Part shown: positions 54,242 to 64,000 of the stretch, piece after piece
How positions within the stretch are numbered: the first letter of the stretch is position 1
How the letters are laid out: each line of letters starts with the position of its first letter
The notes under the pieces: model-generated
Database searches by the model: none
What the model saw: only the letters and a program-made list of their open reading frames with translations
Told to the model about the DNA's origin: nothing
Position numbers and translations under genes: made by a program
Assembly (NCBI GenBank): GCA_015680685.1
Contig: MNCI01005769.1
Coordinates: 1-64,000 of the forward strand
Length of the DNA: 64,000 nucleotides
Source of the DNA: Gnetum montanum
Taxonomy: Eukaryota; Streptophyta; Gnetopsida; Gnetales; Gnetaceae
Reading direction: 5' to 3'

Positions 54242-57100
54242 TGTGGGAAACATAAAACTTGGACATAAAACACAAAATACAAAATGTTGGAGCTCATGTG
54301 GTTCCTGGAGATGGTGGCTCCTCCATTGGTGCTTTCCCTTTGTCTGGTATTGCAGGCTTTTGAGATTGCTGACATGTGAGAAGTGCTTACATTTTTTCTT
54401 CTTTCGTCCAAGGATCATGCATAGTCCATGCTAATGTTCCAATGTTTGATGGAGCTGGCACCTCCCACAGACATGGAAATTGTGGAAACATCTTGTTTGC
54501 TTTGACATACCATGTAGCAAACTACCATCGTTCCTCCTCATAGGCTTTGGCTTTGTCTCATAATTCATGGTAATTTGTTAGTTGTCAAGTCAAATTTGCT
54601 ACCACATATCTTTGATTATGGTAGCTTACTTTGGCACTTCTAATTTAGAGTTTGCAACTTCTAATTTTTGCAATGTTTTCTTATGTTCGAAAAATTTTGT
54701 CTCATACTTAATGTAAGTGGAGGCTACCTATTTCTTAAGCTTATTTCTCGGGCACCCTGCTGTTAACATGGCTAAGTTGGCATATCATAAATATGCCAAC
54801 TCCATGTACTCCCTTAAGTCTTAAATCTGTAGGTCTTGTCTTTTCAGTTTCACTTGGTGGATGAAGGCATATGTATCTAATATGGCTCACCAGTCGATGT
54901 GTTGAGCACTGAAAGAGTTAATGTGAGTCTTAGCCATATAGATATCTTTTTTGATTATTTCTTTGTACATCCCCACCTGATCATGGAAGTGCTCTTTCAA
55001 CTTCTCATGCTTCTTGGCCTCATTCTACCATGCACTAATCTCTATTTCCATCTTTTGATGGATGGTGCGAACCTTCTCCATAGAAAGGGTTTTATTTTCC
55101 CTGGCTAAGCGATTCATATCTTGGTTGACTTGTACAAATTATTCTTGCATCTATTGAAAACTTTCTTTGAGAACATTCTTCTGTTTCTCAATTGCCATCA
55201 ACCAAATATTTTTAGCAGCAAGCTGTTTATTCTCCTCTTGTAGGGCCTTGAGAGCCTTAGCATGTGCGTACATTTGAGCTTGTGCCTTGGAAGCATCCCA
55301 ATTGACCTATTCTTTCTCCCTTGCCACCTTTTTATTATCTTTCAACAATTTATTTAGTTGCTCATTTCTAAAAACATCTAATTGGTTAGCTGCGATGAAT
55401 TGGAAAGGATCTCTTCATTCAGCTTGTAGGGTGATGAGCTTTTCTTGTCGTCTTTGCAGCTCCACTTCCACATGCTTGGCCCTAACTTTAGCTATGACCA
55501 ATCTTCCTTTAGTTGAAATGAGGTTTGATTGTACTACTGTGACATCTTGAGAGATGTCAAACAAAGAAGTCATGACTTGTCTTATTTGCAGTAAGTGATC
55601 CAAAACATCTTCATGTTCTGTAGGTGTGATTGAGGAATCGGCCAAAACTTGAGCATAATGTGCTTCTGTGAAATCTGCCGATGGCACAATAGGAAGATTA
55701 AAAGATTCTTTGATGTGGTCTGCAACCACCTTCATTGTGCCTACCGCATCTTGATGCTACATGACCACAACTGTGGCACCTTCACTAGTTTCTAATCTAA
55801 CTTGGAAGGATGTGACATTCCCAGAGATCTGCTGAGACTACTAGGACTCTCCTCTTGAAATCAATGAAATGTATCCACTCATGAGGTTAGATGAAATAGT
55901 GGGCTACACGACATTGTCAATGACCCTAAATAAATTCTTAGCATCATGACTTCCCTAATTGACTATCTTAGTAAAGGTTCTGAGGTGATTGATGGACGAT
56001 TGATAGTCCTATTGTAGTAGTGGCGATTGTTGGACTTGCTGGCTTGTGGGTTGTGTGTTGGGCCTTGCTTCCTATTGTTGGCTAGGCCTTGTCGTTTGTT
56101 TGAGGCATAGTGGGCCTAACTGTTTGCTCTTCTTCTTGCTCTAATTTCTTACCAACATCTTTCCTTAGCGCCGATGGTTTGAGTAGTTCAACATACGAAG
56201 CATTTTGGGCTTTTCTAAGAACATCATTCATATAGCCCAAAATTTCAACACATCTGTGCAACTTCCTGATGAGACAAGGAAACGGCAAGGCAAGCTTCAC
56301 TATCTTTCTTTTTTCAAATCGCCTTAGTATTTCTGTTAGATATAAATGGGGCAAATTTGCATTAAATTTTTATATCAAAATTGCACTATCGTACGCATAA
56401 GTAGATAGTCTGTTTAAGCCTTTTGTGGGGAAAATGTGATAAGTGCCAATCTTGAAGTAAATCCTCTCTTCCAAGCCTAATTCTCCATAAGCTTTATTTT
56501 CTTTGTTGTAAGCCTGTTTCAACCATAACTATCTTGTGTCTGCATCTAAGCAAGTGGAAAAATGAGTAACCTTTGGTTCTTGATTTGGAAGATTCAAGAC
56601 CTCTGCAATGGCCCTTGTAGAGAAATCAACGAGAATGCCACCTACATTGGCAATGGTGCCTTCTTCCTTGCCATGCTAAAATTGGTATGTCTCACCTAAA
56701 TACCAGTCATCACTTTCTGAGAGAATGGGCCACATGGAGATGCCTTAAGTTGAGTCTTCATTGGTTTAAGGGCAAACTCAGTGAAGGGCCCGAAATTGAG
56801 CTCCACGATCATGGCTGAGAAGGTGGACTTCTCTTGAATGGATTGGAGACATTTTAGGGACAACATGAGACATTGTCCTAGTTCTGGGGCTTTAACTTCT
56901 CCACCTTCTACATGGCCAGATTGCACTATCGCAGGGGTTTCTTGATGAATGCTGAATGAGTGTGCTTCCTGCTCTGCACCTTCTATGTGAGGTCTTTAGC
57001 CTTTGCCTCCTCTTGGGTGTTTAGCTGCTCCTTGTGAAGGTCCTACTCGATCTCCTCTTTTTGGGGCTATCTATAATCACACAAAGATCAACTGTTACTA
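54242..57100 (-). pseudogene. Decayed ORF of an unidentified plant transposon protein
   Basis: Minus-strand fragments share an apparent order: an N-terminal part at about 56,700-56,080 (LVDFSTRAIAEVLNLP, PHLYLTEILRRFEKRKIVKL, then a basic/acidic coiled region EEEQ), a helical part at 55,735-55,415 (DVLDHLLQIRQVMTSLFD, HVEVELQRRQEKLITLQAE), and a Pro/Glu-rich end near 54,250-54,420. Several TAG/TAA stops. It resembles long unassigned ORFs in plant elements, including putative transposon proteins, but I cannot name it. Possibly the interior of a larger element interrupted by E. Confidence 0.4.
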
Positions 57101-57382
57101 TGGTTGTGTAGAGACATTTTTATCAAATCATACCTCACTCATTGCCTTAGTTAATAGTTCATAATTATGTAGTGTGATTTTTGAGTTAGAAACATGTCCA
57201 AGAAGTGGCTGCAAAAGGTGTTATTGTTGACCTTACATTGTTGGGTTTCATCAATTTCTTTACATGTGGCACTTACAATCGTTTGGGTTACCTAGGTGAT
57301 TGATGAAAATTAACTTGGCATTTAAACAAAAAATTTTTCTTTAGTAAATATTGAAATTCTTACCCCTATGATATCCTATTGC
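57101..57382. other. No gene recognised
   Basis: AT-rich stretch between the decayed ORF and copy H. No LTR end is seen where H's 3' LTR would be expected. Confidence 0.5.
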
Positions 57383-58413
57383 AGTACCCCCCCACGACTA
57401 AGTGGAATACTCCGGGTTCAAATAGGATTAGACAGAATTGAAATTGGAATGTTAGGGAGATAGATATTGAACTTGAAAGATGGAGAGGTAAAGCTCTAAG
57501 TTTCAAAGGAAAATTTCAACAACTCCCCTAGTGGAAAATGAAGGAAATGAATGTTGAAGTAGGTAGGGTCATAACTATATATATGTAGGTAAGACCCAAT
57601 ATTGTGTACCTGATATTGGGTCAAACGTGATATCATGTATGCGATATCGTGTTCCCATTGACATGCACCAAATGTAGGGACTGAGTGGAAATAATGAATT
57701 TTTGATATTTAATGAAGGATTTGAGATTAAATTGGAAGGTCTGGGATATTTGGAAAATTAATTTTGAGGCACCAGAAGTGTGTCATGGTGGAGTCATATA
57801 TTAAAATTTGTGAAAAGGGGCTAGGAAAAAGGGTGTATAGTAATTGTTGAGGAAGGATTGATTAAAATGATAAGGGAAAGGATAGTTCACTCAATGATGA
57901 GTAGTTGGAGGGTGTAAAATAGTGCGATTGTGTGCAATAGGGATAAGTTACAAAAGTTACACAAGTATGTCCTCCCCAAAGTAGGCTCTAGACTATGATG
58001 GCCTTGTGGAACTACACCTCTAATGTCTATGGGCACTAGAGAAGTTGAATGCAACATATACTTGTGAACAAAACACATATGTTAGAACCACCGAGTTGAG
58101 ATAATAACTCTACATTACACCAACCACAATTCATGAACATTCGGACAACAAGATGAGATGGATTGCAGAAGGGATTGTAGAAATTAGGGCATGATGTTTC
58201 TAATGATGGTCATAATGGAATCTTGTGTGTAATTAGTGGTTAAATAACCATGTGTCTGGATTTCCAAGTTTCAGACCAAGTCCATACCACATTGTAGTGA
58301 CACCACATCACTTCATCTGATTGACAAACAATCATAAGTCTACCAGAGTTGCAAGTAGGAACATCACTTGGCATTTTGTTCAAGGGAGGAGTGTCATGGT
58401 GGCACACTTTTAT

Positions 58414-58430
58414 TATATATATATATATTG
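58414..58430. repeat. (AT)n microsatellite
   Basis: TATTATATATATATATATT run within copy H. Confidence 0.8.
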
Positions 58431-59476
58431 ATGGCTCTATGAAGTCACCTACCTTTAGGAATGGGTACATGTCTTTCTAGTGGGAACCACAGAAGCTTAT
58501 TTAGTACCATTTTAAGTTGCTCTTACTTCCATTTTTCGTTAGATCTATAAGGATATAGTTACAACCTTGGCAACACGATAGAACATACAGAAATAGCCAA
58601 AGAGAATCTACAAATTTCCTTGATGTCACACCCTTGTCATTCCACCTTGGTCCTTCACTTGTCTCTTTAGAAACAATGATTATCAAATTATTTATAGTTG
58701 GATGATAAAAAAAGATTACCATTGTGACCAGAGCATGAACCTCTTATTAATGGAATAGGTGGATGGATGTTGTGGTCTCAATGTTTGAATAATTAGTCCC
58801 TTATGACTAGGCAACATAGAGAAAAACCTCACCTTAATGGGCACCATGATCAACTTATTCATGGTCGAGATTACAACAGAAGATTGAAATCAACAATTAG
58901 AAAAAGTAAAAGAAATAGAGAAATGACAAAAAATTGTAAAAAAAAAAGATAAAATAACACTTAAGAATCTTGGAAATTAGAATGGGAGGTGAACCCCATG
59001 ACTAAACATTTGGTTGTGGCTAGGATTAATAAGTGGATGAATGGGATCCATGCATGTATGGAACGTTAGAAACCCCATGCCCTAGCCACTAGGTGTCTAT
59101 TAGTGGTATGGTGGCTAGGTAGAGAAATTGTTGGTCACACACCTGATTATAAAAAGCATAGTGGGGCAAGTTGGATGGTGTGTGTACATTATGAGGGAAA
59201 TTTAGCCCACTATGGCACCCTTGATTATATGGTAGCATGCATGGATCTATGTGTCCCTTCACATTGGTGAATTCACTGGATTGTGTGGATGTTGGAGTGT
59301 GAGGTGGAGGCTTCGGTATAGTGACAGGGGTTGTTGATGGAGTTAAGAGAGGTGTGGCACCAGGTTGATGTTGGGCTAGTTTAGAGGATGGAGTAGGTTC
59401 AGAAGCATGATTCTTCTTCCTATGGCCATGCCTAAAGAAGGGATGCTTCCAAGATTATGTAGTGAACCTGATTTCA

Positions 59477-60088
59477 TTAATAGTAGTAGCACAAGTTACT
59501 GAGGGTGAGAAGAGGTGTGAGAAGTATGAGGTGGTGATTCCTTAGGAGAAGACACAGGTTGATGGTACTTGGGAGAGTGATAACGGAAATTAGAGGTAGA
59601 GGATTTAGAACTAGTTGGAGAAACATGATGTTGAACATAGTATGCATTTGGTTTTGGTAGACAGGGAGGATGTGGCTGGCTAGATGGTGGCCTTCCCCAT
59701 GCTTGTGAGTTTTGACATTGTGGCGGAGCAAAGTGTTGAGGCTAGTAATAGCTCCCTTCAAGATAGTACAATGGGTTATGGGATTATCCATAATTACCTT
59801 GTGGAATAGGGATGCACCTAAACTGATACCTTTGTATGAATTTTGGGTGTAGCTTCCCTGCCCAATGCTCATATAGATGTGACAAGACTAGGCAATGGCC
59901 CTTTGGATGGTCATATAAATAAACATCACATCCATCCTCATTATCTGTAGTTGAGCCTTTGGCCTTGTTACCCATAGGCATTCTCTTTGGTTGCCGAATA
60001 GTGTTCTTAACTATTTTTTATTTTTGTGCCCTTTGTTTGTTTCGATTGCCAGGTTTATTTTGAATGACCCTCTCCTTGACAATGTCTG
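59477..60088 (-). pseudogene. Gag C-terminal relic, copy H
   Basis: The minus strand reads NEDGCDVYLYDHPKGHCLVL, matching GCEIYxxDHPKGCCP of gag in B and E, then a Pro/Gln/Ser-rich tail. A Lys-rich segment precedes it. Frameshifted; only the C-terminal third remains. Confidence 0.65.
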
Positions 60089-60983
60089 TGATGAGTGGGA
60101 AGGTACCCCTACACTCAACCATATGAAACGAGCGTAGCACGCGCGATCCGGTCGAACTCCACAGACTAAATGCCTAAACGTCGCAAGGAACACTTGGGGT
60201 TAATTAATCATTGTCTTCCCAGACTTACTTGTTGTTGTCACGGTGTATGGTTAAGTAAGTCCGAGGTATATGATTTTTTTGGTCTTTTCTGGTTTATCTC
60301 CTATGCTAATGGGTGAAGGGTTGAGAGACTAAAACTAACTCTAACTACAACACTAAGTCCTAGCGTCAGCATCCGTTCCCACTTGCCGTACAAACCCTGA
60401 ACTGTGCAACTGTGGCTACCAAACGCTAATCGTTATTGGGATTACCACACGTAACACACGTGCTCGAAGCGACTTACTGAGGCACCTAACTAGCCTAAGT
60501 GTGACAAGCAACTAATTCCTTGACTAGCCGTACACATCCGTAGATGCTCGTAATCAAGTCGTACTTGTCCCACGTTCTAGGAGGTAAGGGTGAGAGAATC
60601 TAATCACGATGAGTAGCCGATTCCTTGGCTAGCTGTACACATTCGTCAATGCTTGTAACCAAGTCGTACTCATGTCGCATTACTAGGAAAGCAATAAATA
60701 ACATTAAATAAACCTATCCATGGACTGCAAGGTTTATCCACAAAGCTCATCTTTATTGCTGTACACAACTTGCGTTCAGGTACAAAGTTGCTCGAATAAA
60801 GAACCGTTCACTTGGGAGACTCCTACTATGGGCACATGGAAAATATTCTATCTCTGGGGTGATCAATCTACCAAAGCTTCGCTACTTTACACCTAGGATG
60901 TGAAATGAGGGGAGTGCCGCCTCTTATTTATAGATTTGGCGGTGGACCGCGATATCGTGGCCTATGCGAATCGCGTCTCATCA
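60089..60983 (-). mobile_element. 3' LTR of element D
   Basis: 895 bp, TGATG...CATCA; minus-strand TATAAATA at 60,925-60,932. Contains the 105-bp tandem duplication (anchors TTCCTTG at 60,516 and 60,621). Followed at 60,984 by the inverted polypurine tract. The left flank is GTCTG; the other end of the element is outside the window. Confidence 0.9.
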
Positions 60984-61121
60984 TACCCCCATGACTGAAT
61001 GAAAACTCATCCTCGAGTTCCTTACAATACTATCAGGTAGGTATGGGATTATTAAGGGGAATGGAACTAATGGGATGACATGTGAACAGATCATTATTAC
61101 AAGACTTGACAAAATTGGTGT

Positions 61122-61370
61122 TCATGACAACAAGGGTGAACACCTTATTACAATGACATCAGGCCACATTTGGCAGTTGAGAGAAAAGAAGAGAGAAAAA
61201 AGAAGAGAAGAAGAGAGAAGAGTCTTGCTACTGCCAACACCTAGATTACACCTTTTTTTGTCCATCCGTAAGCGCATCATCAATTCTGCTCCTTGCATAG
61301 CTGCTTCAGCGCTACTCCATTCCAAGTGTTTGCTCCAGATCCATTCCGTTATTGTATGATTGCCATCTGC
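61122..61370 (-). pseudogene. Recurrent small frame in the element 3' region, copy D
   Basis: WIWSKHLEWSSAEAAMQGAE and MDKKRCN are readable on the minus strand; the Ser/Leu-rich end follows. One codon differs from B in several places. Product unknown. Confidence 0.3.
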
Positions 61371-61869
61371 ACACACAACACAATGATATATTAGCAAGGG
61401 TAATTGAATCATCATGTAATTGATACGTTGCTTCGGTGTAAGTCCATTGGTTAGGTTGTGGTATGGTTGATATGGACCTGGGAAGATGTAGTAATGATTA
61501 CTATTGAAGGTGTAGGGGTTAGGAAGAAAATCAAAAATTTCGGGGCTAGGAGAAAATCGAAAAAAGTAGGCCTCATACCCCCATGACTAATCGCGAACCT
61601 CCGGTAGCGTTAGAATGGAGAAAGAAAAGGAGTAAGAAAGATAGGGAAAAAGGGACAACTATGGCATCGATGAAGTGGATGTCAAGATGGAAATGAACAA
61701 AATTAAAATTAATTGCAAAATGTTAAGGAAAAGAAGTTAACCAATGTTCCAAATAGGAATGTCAGTGGGTCCTCCCCAAAGCAGGCTCATGCCCTTAATG
61801 CCTTGACAAACCCACATTCAAAGAGTCCCTAGGCTCTGGGAATGTCTTTTGGAATAAGAGTTAAAGTCG

Positions 61870-62220
61870 TAATCGTAAGAATTTACCGAAAAGAAAACAA
61901 TGTATCTACCAAAATATATACACTAATGATACAACCGGCAATGAGGTGAATAATGAAGAGAAGGATGAAGAGAAGAGAAATGGAATGGAATCCCAAGAAC
62001 AAGGTGGTGTACAACCCCTTGTGTGTTTTATGGTTAATGTGACTTGGCGAATCTCATTCAAACTCCGAGCTCAAACCAACCACTTCCAGTGACTTCGCAT
62101 TAATGCATTTGGTTAAACCATCCACTTGGATAATGAGGATGCATCTTCAAAGAGCCACCACCATTCCGACGAAACAAAGGAGACAATGGGAAGTGAGAAG
62201 GGCCTTAGTTAGAGGGAACA
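61870..62220 (-). pseudogene. Unrecognised hydrophobic ORF in the Ty3 3' region, copy D
   Basis: The minus strand reads LLCFVGMVVAL, stop, CILIIQVDGLTKCINAKSLE, stop, then SHINHKTHKGLYTTLFLGFH and a very hydrophobic tail. The second stop is TGA at the same Trp codon as in B. The start is frameshifted by one missing A relative to B. Confidence 0.35.
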
Positions 62221-62764
62221 CTTTGGTTCCATAACCAGTGCTTGTAGCCCAAATTTATTTTTGTCAAAGGGGTGTGCTTTGAATCCTCACTTTCATCATT
62301 TTTTGGTTTTTTTTTGTGTTTTTATGCATGGGGACCACACCATGCAAAGACTTCTTATTTTTATTGTCTCAACTTCTGACAGTTGGGTAACATCAGAACG
62401 GTAAGAAAACTCAAGAAGAAAACATCCATGCACCCAAGAGAATGACCAACACAAAAGCACTAAGTTCCCTTGAAGTCATACCCTTGCAATCCTTGAGTCC
62501 TTCCTTAGTTTGAAAAATACCTAGTCACCGGTTCGTTAAAGTTCTTATTGGAAGGGAACTGTACATTTCCAAGCCAAGAGAAACCATAGACTTTGATGGA
62601 TGGATGGATGAAGTGAAATCATTGCCTGCCATATCAAAAGAAACATACCTTAGTATCAAAATTGTAGCTTAAAGGTAAAAATCAAACATTAGCAATCAAT
62701 ATGAAAATAGTTCATACCATCGGTCTGAACACTTATTGGGTGACGAACTTACATGGTGGATGGC

Positions 62765-62784
62765 ACACACACACACACACACAC
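62765..62784. repeat. (CA)n microsatellite
   Basis: About ten CA units; the same site is (CA)n in B (21,611) and (TG)n in E (51,668). Confidence 0.9.
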
Positions 62785-62896
62785 AAAATAGAAAAGTACA
62801 ACAATGGTGTAAAACAGAAATAGAAAAAGTTAAAGAAATTTGTAAAACAAAAATGTGTAAAACAAAAACTAAAAAAGAACTAAGGGCCCCATATGA

Positions 62897-63955
62897 TTAG
62901 CATAGGTGGCCATCTCCCCCATGACTGAGTTGTAACTGAGAGATTCGAAATAATGAGCATCTATTTGAATTTCTAAGAAGTGCCCAAATTCTCCCAATTG
63001 ATGATCTTAAGTAAAGGGGTGGAAGTTGGTGACACTCATGTTCCAATGTGTCTATGCCACGGTTGTTGGCATGAGTTTCCTTAGTTCGTTCCATGCATAT
63101 TTTTTTGCTGCTACAAGTAGCTGTCAACCATAGGGTGTCTACTACTTCTTGTGTGGTTGCTACATATAGGCATCTTTGTTGCAGAGTTTCTTGGGCACAC
63201 CTGTTACATGGAGACACGTCCTCCATGTCATCACCTGATGAATCACTGTATGTGATGCATGGAACTATCTTCTTCTCGATCTTTGCACATATGTTTATCT
63301 TAGAGATTTCCAAGGAAAGATCGTGGATCCTAAGGCATGCGTCTACTGTGCTTAGCCATGCCCTTCCCATTATAATTGGAAAGTCCCCTTCATTGTTGTT
63401 CACTTCGATCACTAGAAAGTCAACTGGGTAGGACCAACCACACACAGTGGTAATAACATCCTTCACCAATCCTAAGGGAATGGTGATGGACTGGTCTACC
63501 AGCTCTAGTTGGATGTTGCTCTTCTTAAGTTTTGGTAGGTTCCAGGCGTGATACATCTCTTGTGAAATTAAGTTGACTCCAGAACCTGAGTCAAGAAGAG
63601 CCCGATGTGGTGCATTCCTAGCAATTTGCAAATAAATAAAGGAACTCCCAAGGTTAATTAGTTTCCTGGGAAGGTGGCCTACCTTGATCCAGTTAGTTAC
63701 GGTATGTGTTAACATAACCGTATGCGTTACGCTCTGTTGGACTAAAGGGTTCTCTGAAGCGTTAGTGGTTAGTGGCCTATACATGTACCCAACCACTTGT
63801 TGTTGCGAGAGTTTGTCTGGGCTCCTAGTTCTAAAGAAGGGTCTCTTGTTTGTACAGTTGTCAGAACTAGCACCTGGTTGGATATTTACATGCTTAATAT
63901 TTATAGCTCTCACGACGTTACGTTGCTGCGGTTGGGTAGGCAATTCCCCTTGCAT
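62897..63955 (-). CDS. Protease-region ORF of element D, joined to end-of-pol
   Basis: An uninterrupted 352-codon minus-strand frame from 63,955. The N-terminal 80 residues match the gag-protease linker. The protease has THTVMLTHTVTNWIKVGHLP, the active-site ALLDSGSGVNLIS with DSG intact, NLPKLKKSNIQLELVDQSIT and DFPIIMGRAWLS. After RCLYVATTQEV the frame reaches the deletion junction (about 62,945-62,962) and ends GGDGHLC. RT, RNase H and integrase are missing as in E. A stop lies just upstream of the Met. This is the longest intact transposon frame in the window; whether it is expressed is unknown. Confidence 0.7.
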   Translation of the reverse strand: MQGELPTQPQQRNVVRAINIKHVNIQPGASSDNCTNKRPFFRTRSPDKLSQQQVVGYMYRPLTTNASENPLVQQSVTHTVMLTHTVTNWIKVGHLPRKLINLGSSFIYLQIARNAPHRALLDSGSGVNLISQEMYHAWNLPKLKKSNIQLELVDQSITIPLGLVKDVITTVCGWSYPVDFLVIEVNNNEGDFPIIMGRAWLSTVDACLRIHDLSLEISKINICAKIEKKIVPCITYSDSSGDDMEDVSPCNRCAQETLQQRCLYVATTQEVVDTLWLTATCSSKKICMERTKETHANNRGIDTLEHECHQLPPLYLRSSIGRIWALLRNSNRCSLFRISQLQLSHGGDGHLC

Positions 63956-64000
63956 TGTTGGAACTGGTTATATGGGAACTACAGGTGGAAGAGGTGCGGG
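63956..64000 (-). pseudogene. End of gag Pro-rich tail, element D (cut by window edge)
   Basis: Minus-strand PAPLPPVVP-like sequence matching the gag tail of B and E, with an in-frame TAA just before the protease-region Met. The element continues outside the window. Confidence 0.5.

Larger units (their letters stand above)
57383..60088 (-). mobile_element. Degenerate Ty3 copy H: gag tail joined to 3' region
   Basis: On the minus strand, gag C-terminal sequence (59,477-59,990) is followed by the 3' non-coding region (58,995-57,390) with the usual landmarks (GTCCTCCCCAAAGTAGGCTC at 57,970, CCATGACTAAA at 58,994). No protease, RT or integrase lies between. A palindrome-rich U3-like patch with GATATT/GATATC words is at 57,600-57,655. 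The right end is cut by the LTR of element D at 60,089. Confidence 0.6.
60984..62930 (-). mobile_element. 3' internal region of element D
   Basis: Contains polypurine-like tracts at 60,984-61,000, 61,577-61,592 and 62,915-62,929, the recurrent small frame (61,122-61,370), the hydrophobic frame (about 61,870-62,220) and a (CA)n run at 62,765-62,784. Collinear with B and E. Confidence 0.8.

Noticed and set aside
57883-60088. Copy H as a complete element with its own LTRs
   Set aside because: No TGATG/CATCA LTR end was found at its left edge near 57,383, and the right side is cut by element D's LTR.

Overview
This window reads as nuclear DNA of a large-genome seed plant, with a conifer or other gymnosperm plausible but not provable from sequence alone. 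The reasons are nested, heavily decayed Ty3-type LTR retrotransposons, AT-rich spacers, a LINE relic, tRNA-Asp-type primer sites, and one intron-containing host gene with a CpG-rich 5' end. Nothing looks bacterial: there are no operons, Shine-Dalgarno sites, CRISPR arrays or rRNA genes. About 80% of the window is transposable-element derived.

Layout. 1-1361: the 3' end of a plus-strand Ty3 element with a truncated LTR, back to back with a minus-strand LTR fragment. 1.8-8.75 kb: a minus-strand element (A) with decayed gag, protease, RT, RNase H and integrase. 8.76-19.9 kb: a plus-strand Tat-like element with repeat-rich U3, gag and protease, no recognisable RT or integrase, and a multi-exon antisense ORF region. 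19.9-28.67 kb: a second minus-strand full-pol element (B) with 5' LTR and PBS, interrupted by two single-N assembly joins. 28.67-32.69 kb: a LINE relic split by a gag-only Ty3 element (F). 33.07-33.90 kb: a solo LTR with perfect CAAGG target duplications. 35.8-43.4 kb: the only host gene, a plus-strand gene for a large acidic, RGG- and Arg/Ser-rich, probably nuclear protein; its upstream exons carry a RING-CH-like zinc finger. 46.3-54.24 kb: a minus-strand LTR, then a complete plus-strand element (E) with two LTRs, PBS, gag and protease but no RT, RNase H or integrase. 54.2-60.1 kb: degenerate minus-strand coding relics and a gag-only copy (H). 60.09-64.0 kb: a minus-strand element (D) with a 3' LTR and an open 352-codon protease-region frame, carrying what looks like the same pol deletion as E.

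How it fits together. Most copies (A, B, D, E, F, H, the solo LTR and the fragments) belong to one Ty3 family. Their LTRs are about 800-900 bp, start TGATG and end CATCA, have a TATAAATA box below an array of short palindromes, and are separated by 1 nt from a tRNA-Asp-like primer site. Copies with pol (A, B) have damaged catalytic residues. D and E lack pol entirely but share a deletion junction, which suggests a non-autonomous gag-protease lineage that was mobilised in trans. The family's 3' region between pol and the 3' LTR holds two short reading frames that recur between copies and are not explained by standard Ty3 genes. The host gene is unrelated to the elements around it.
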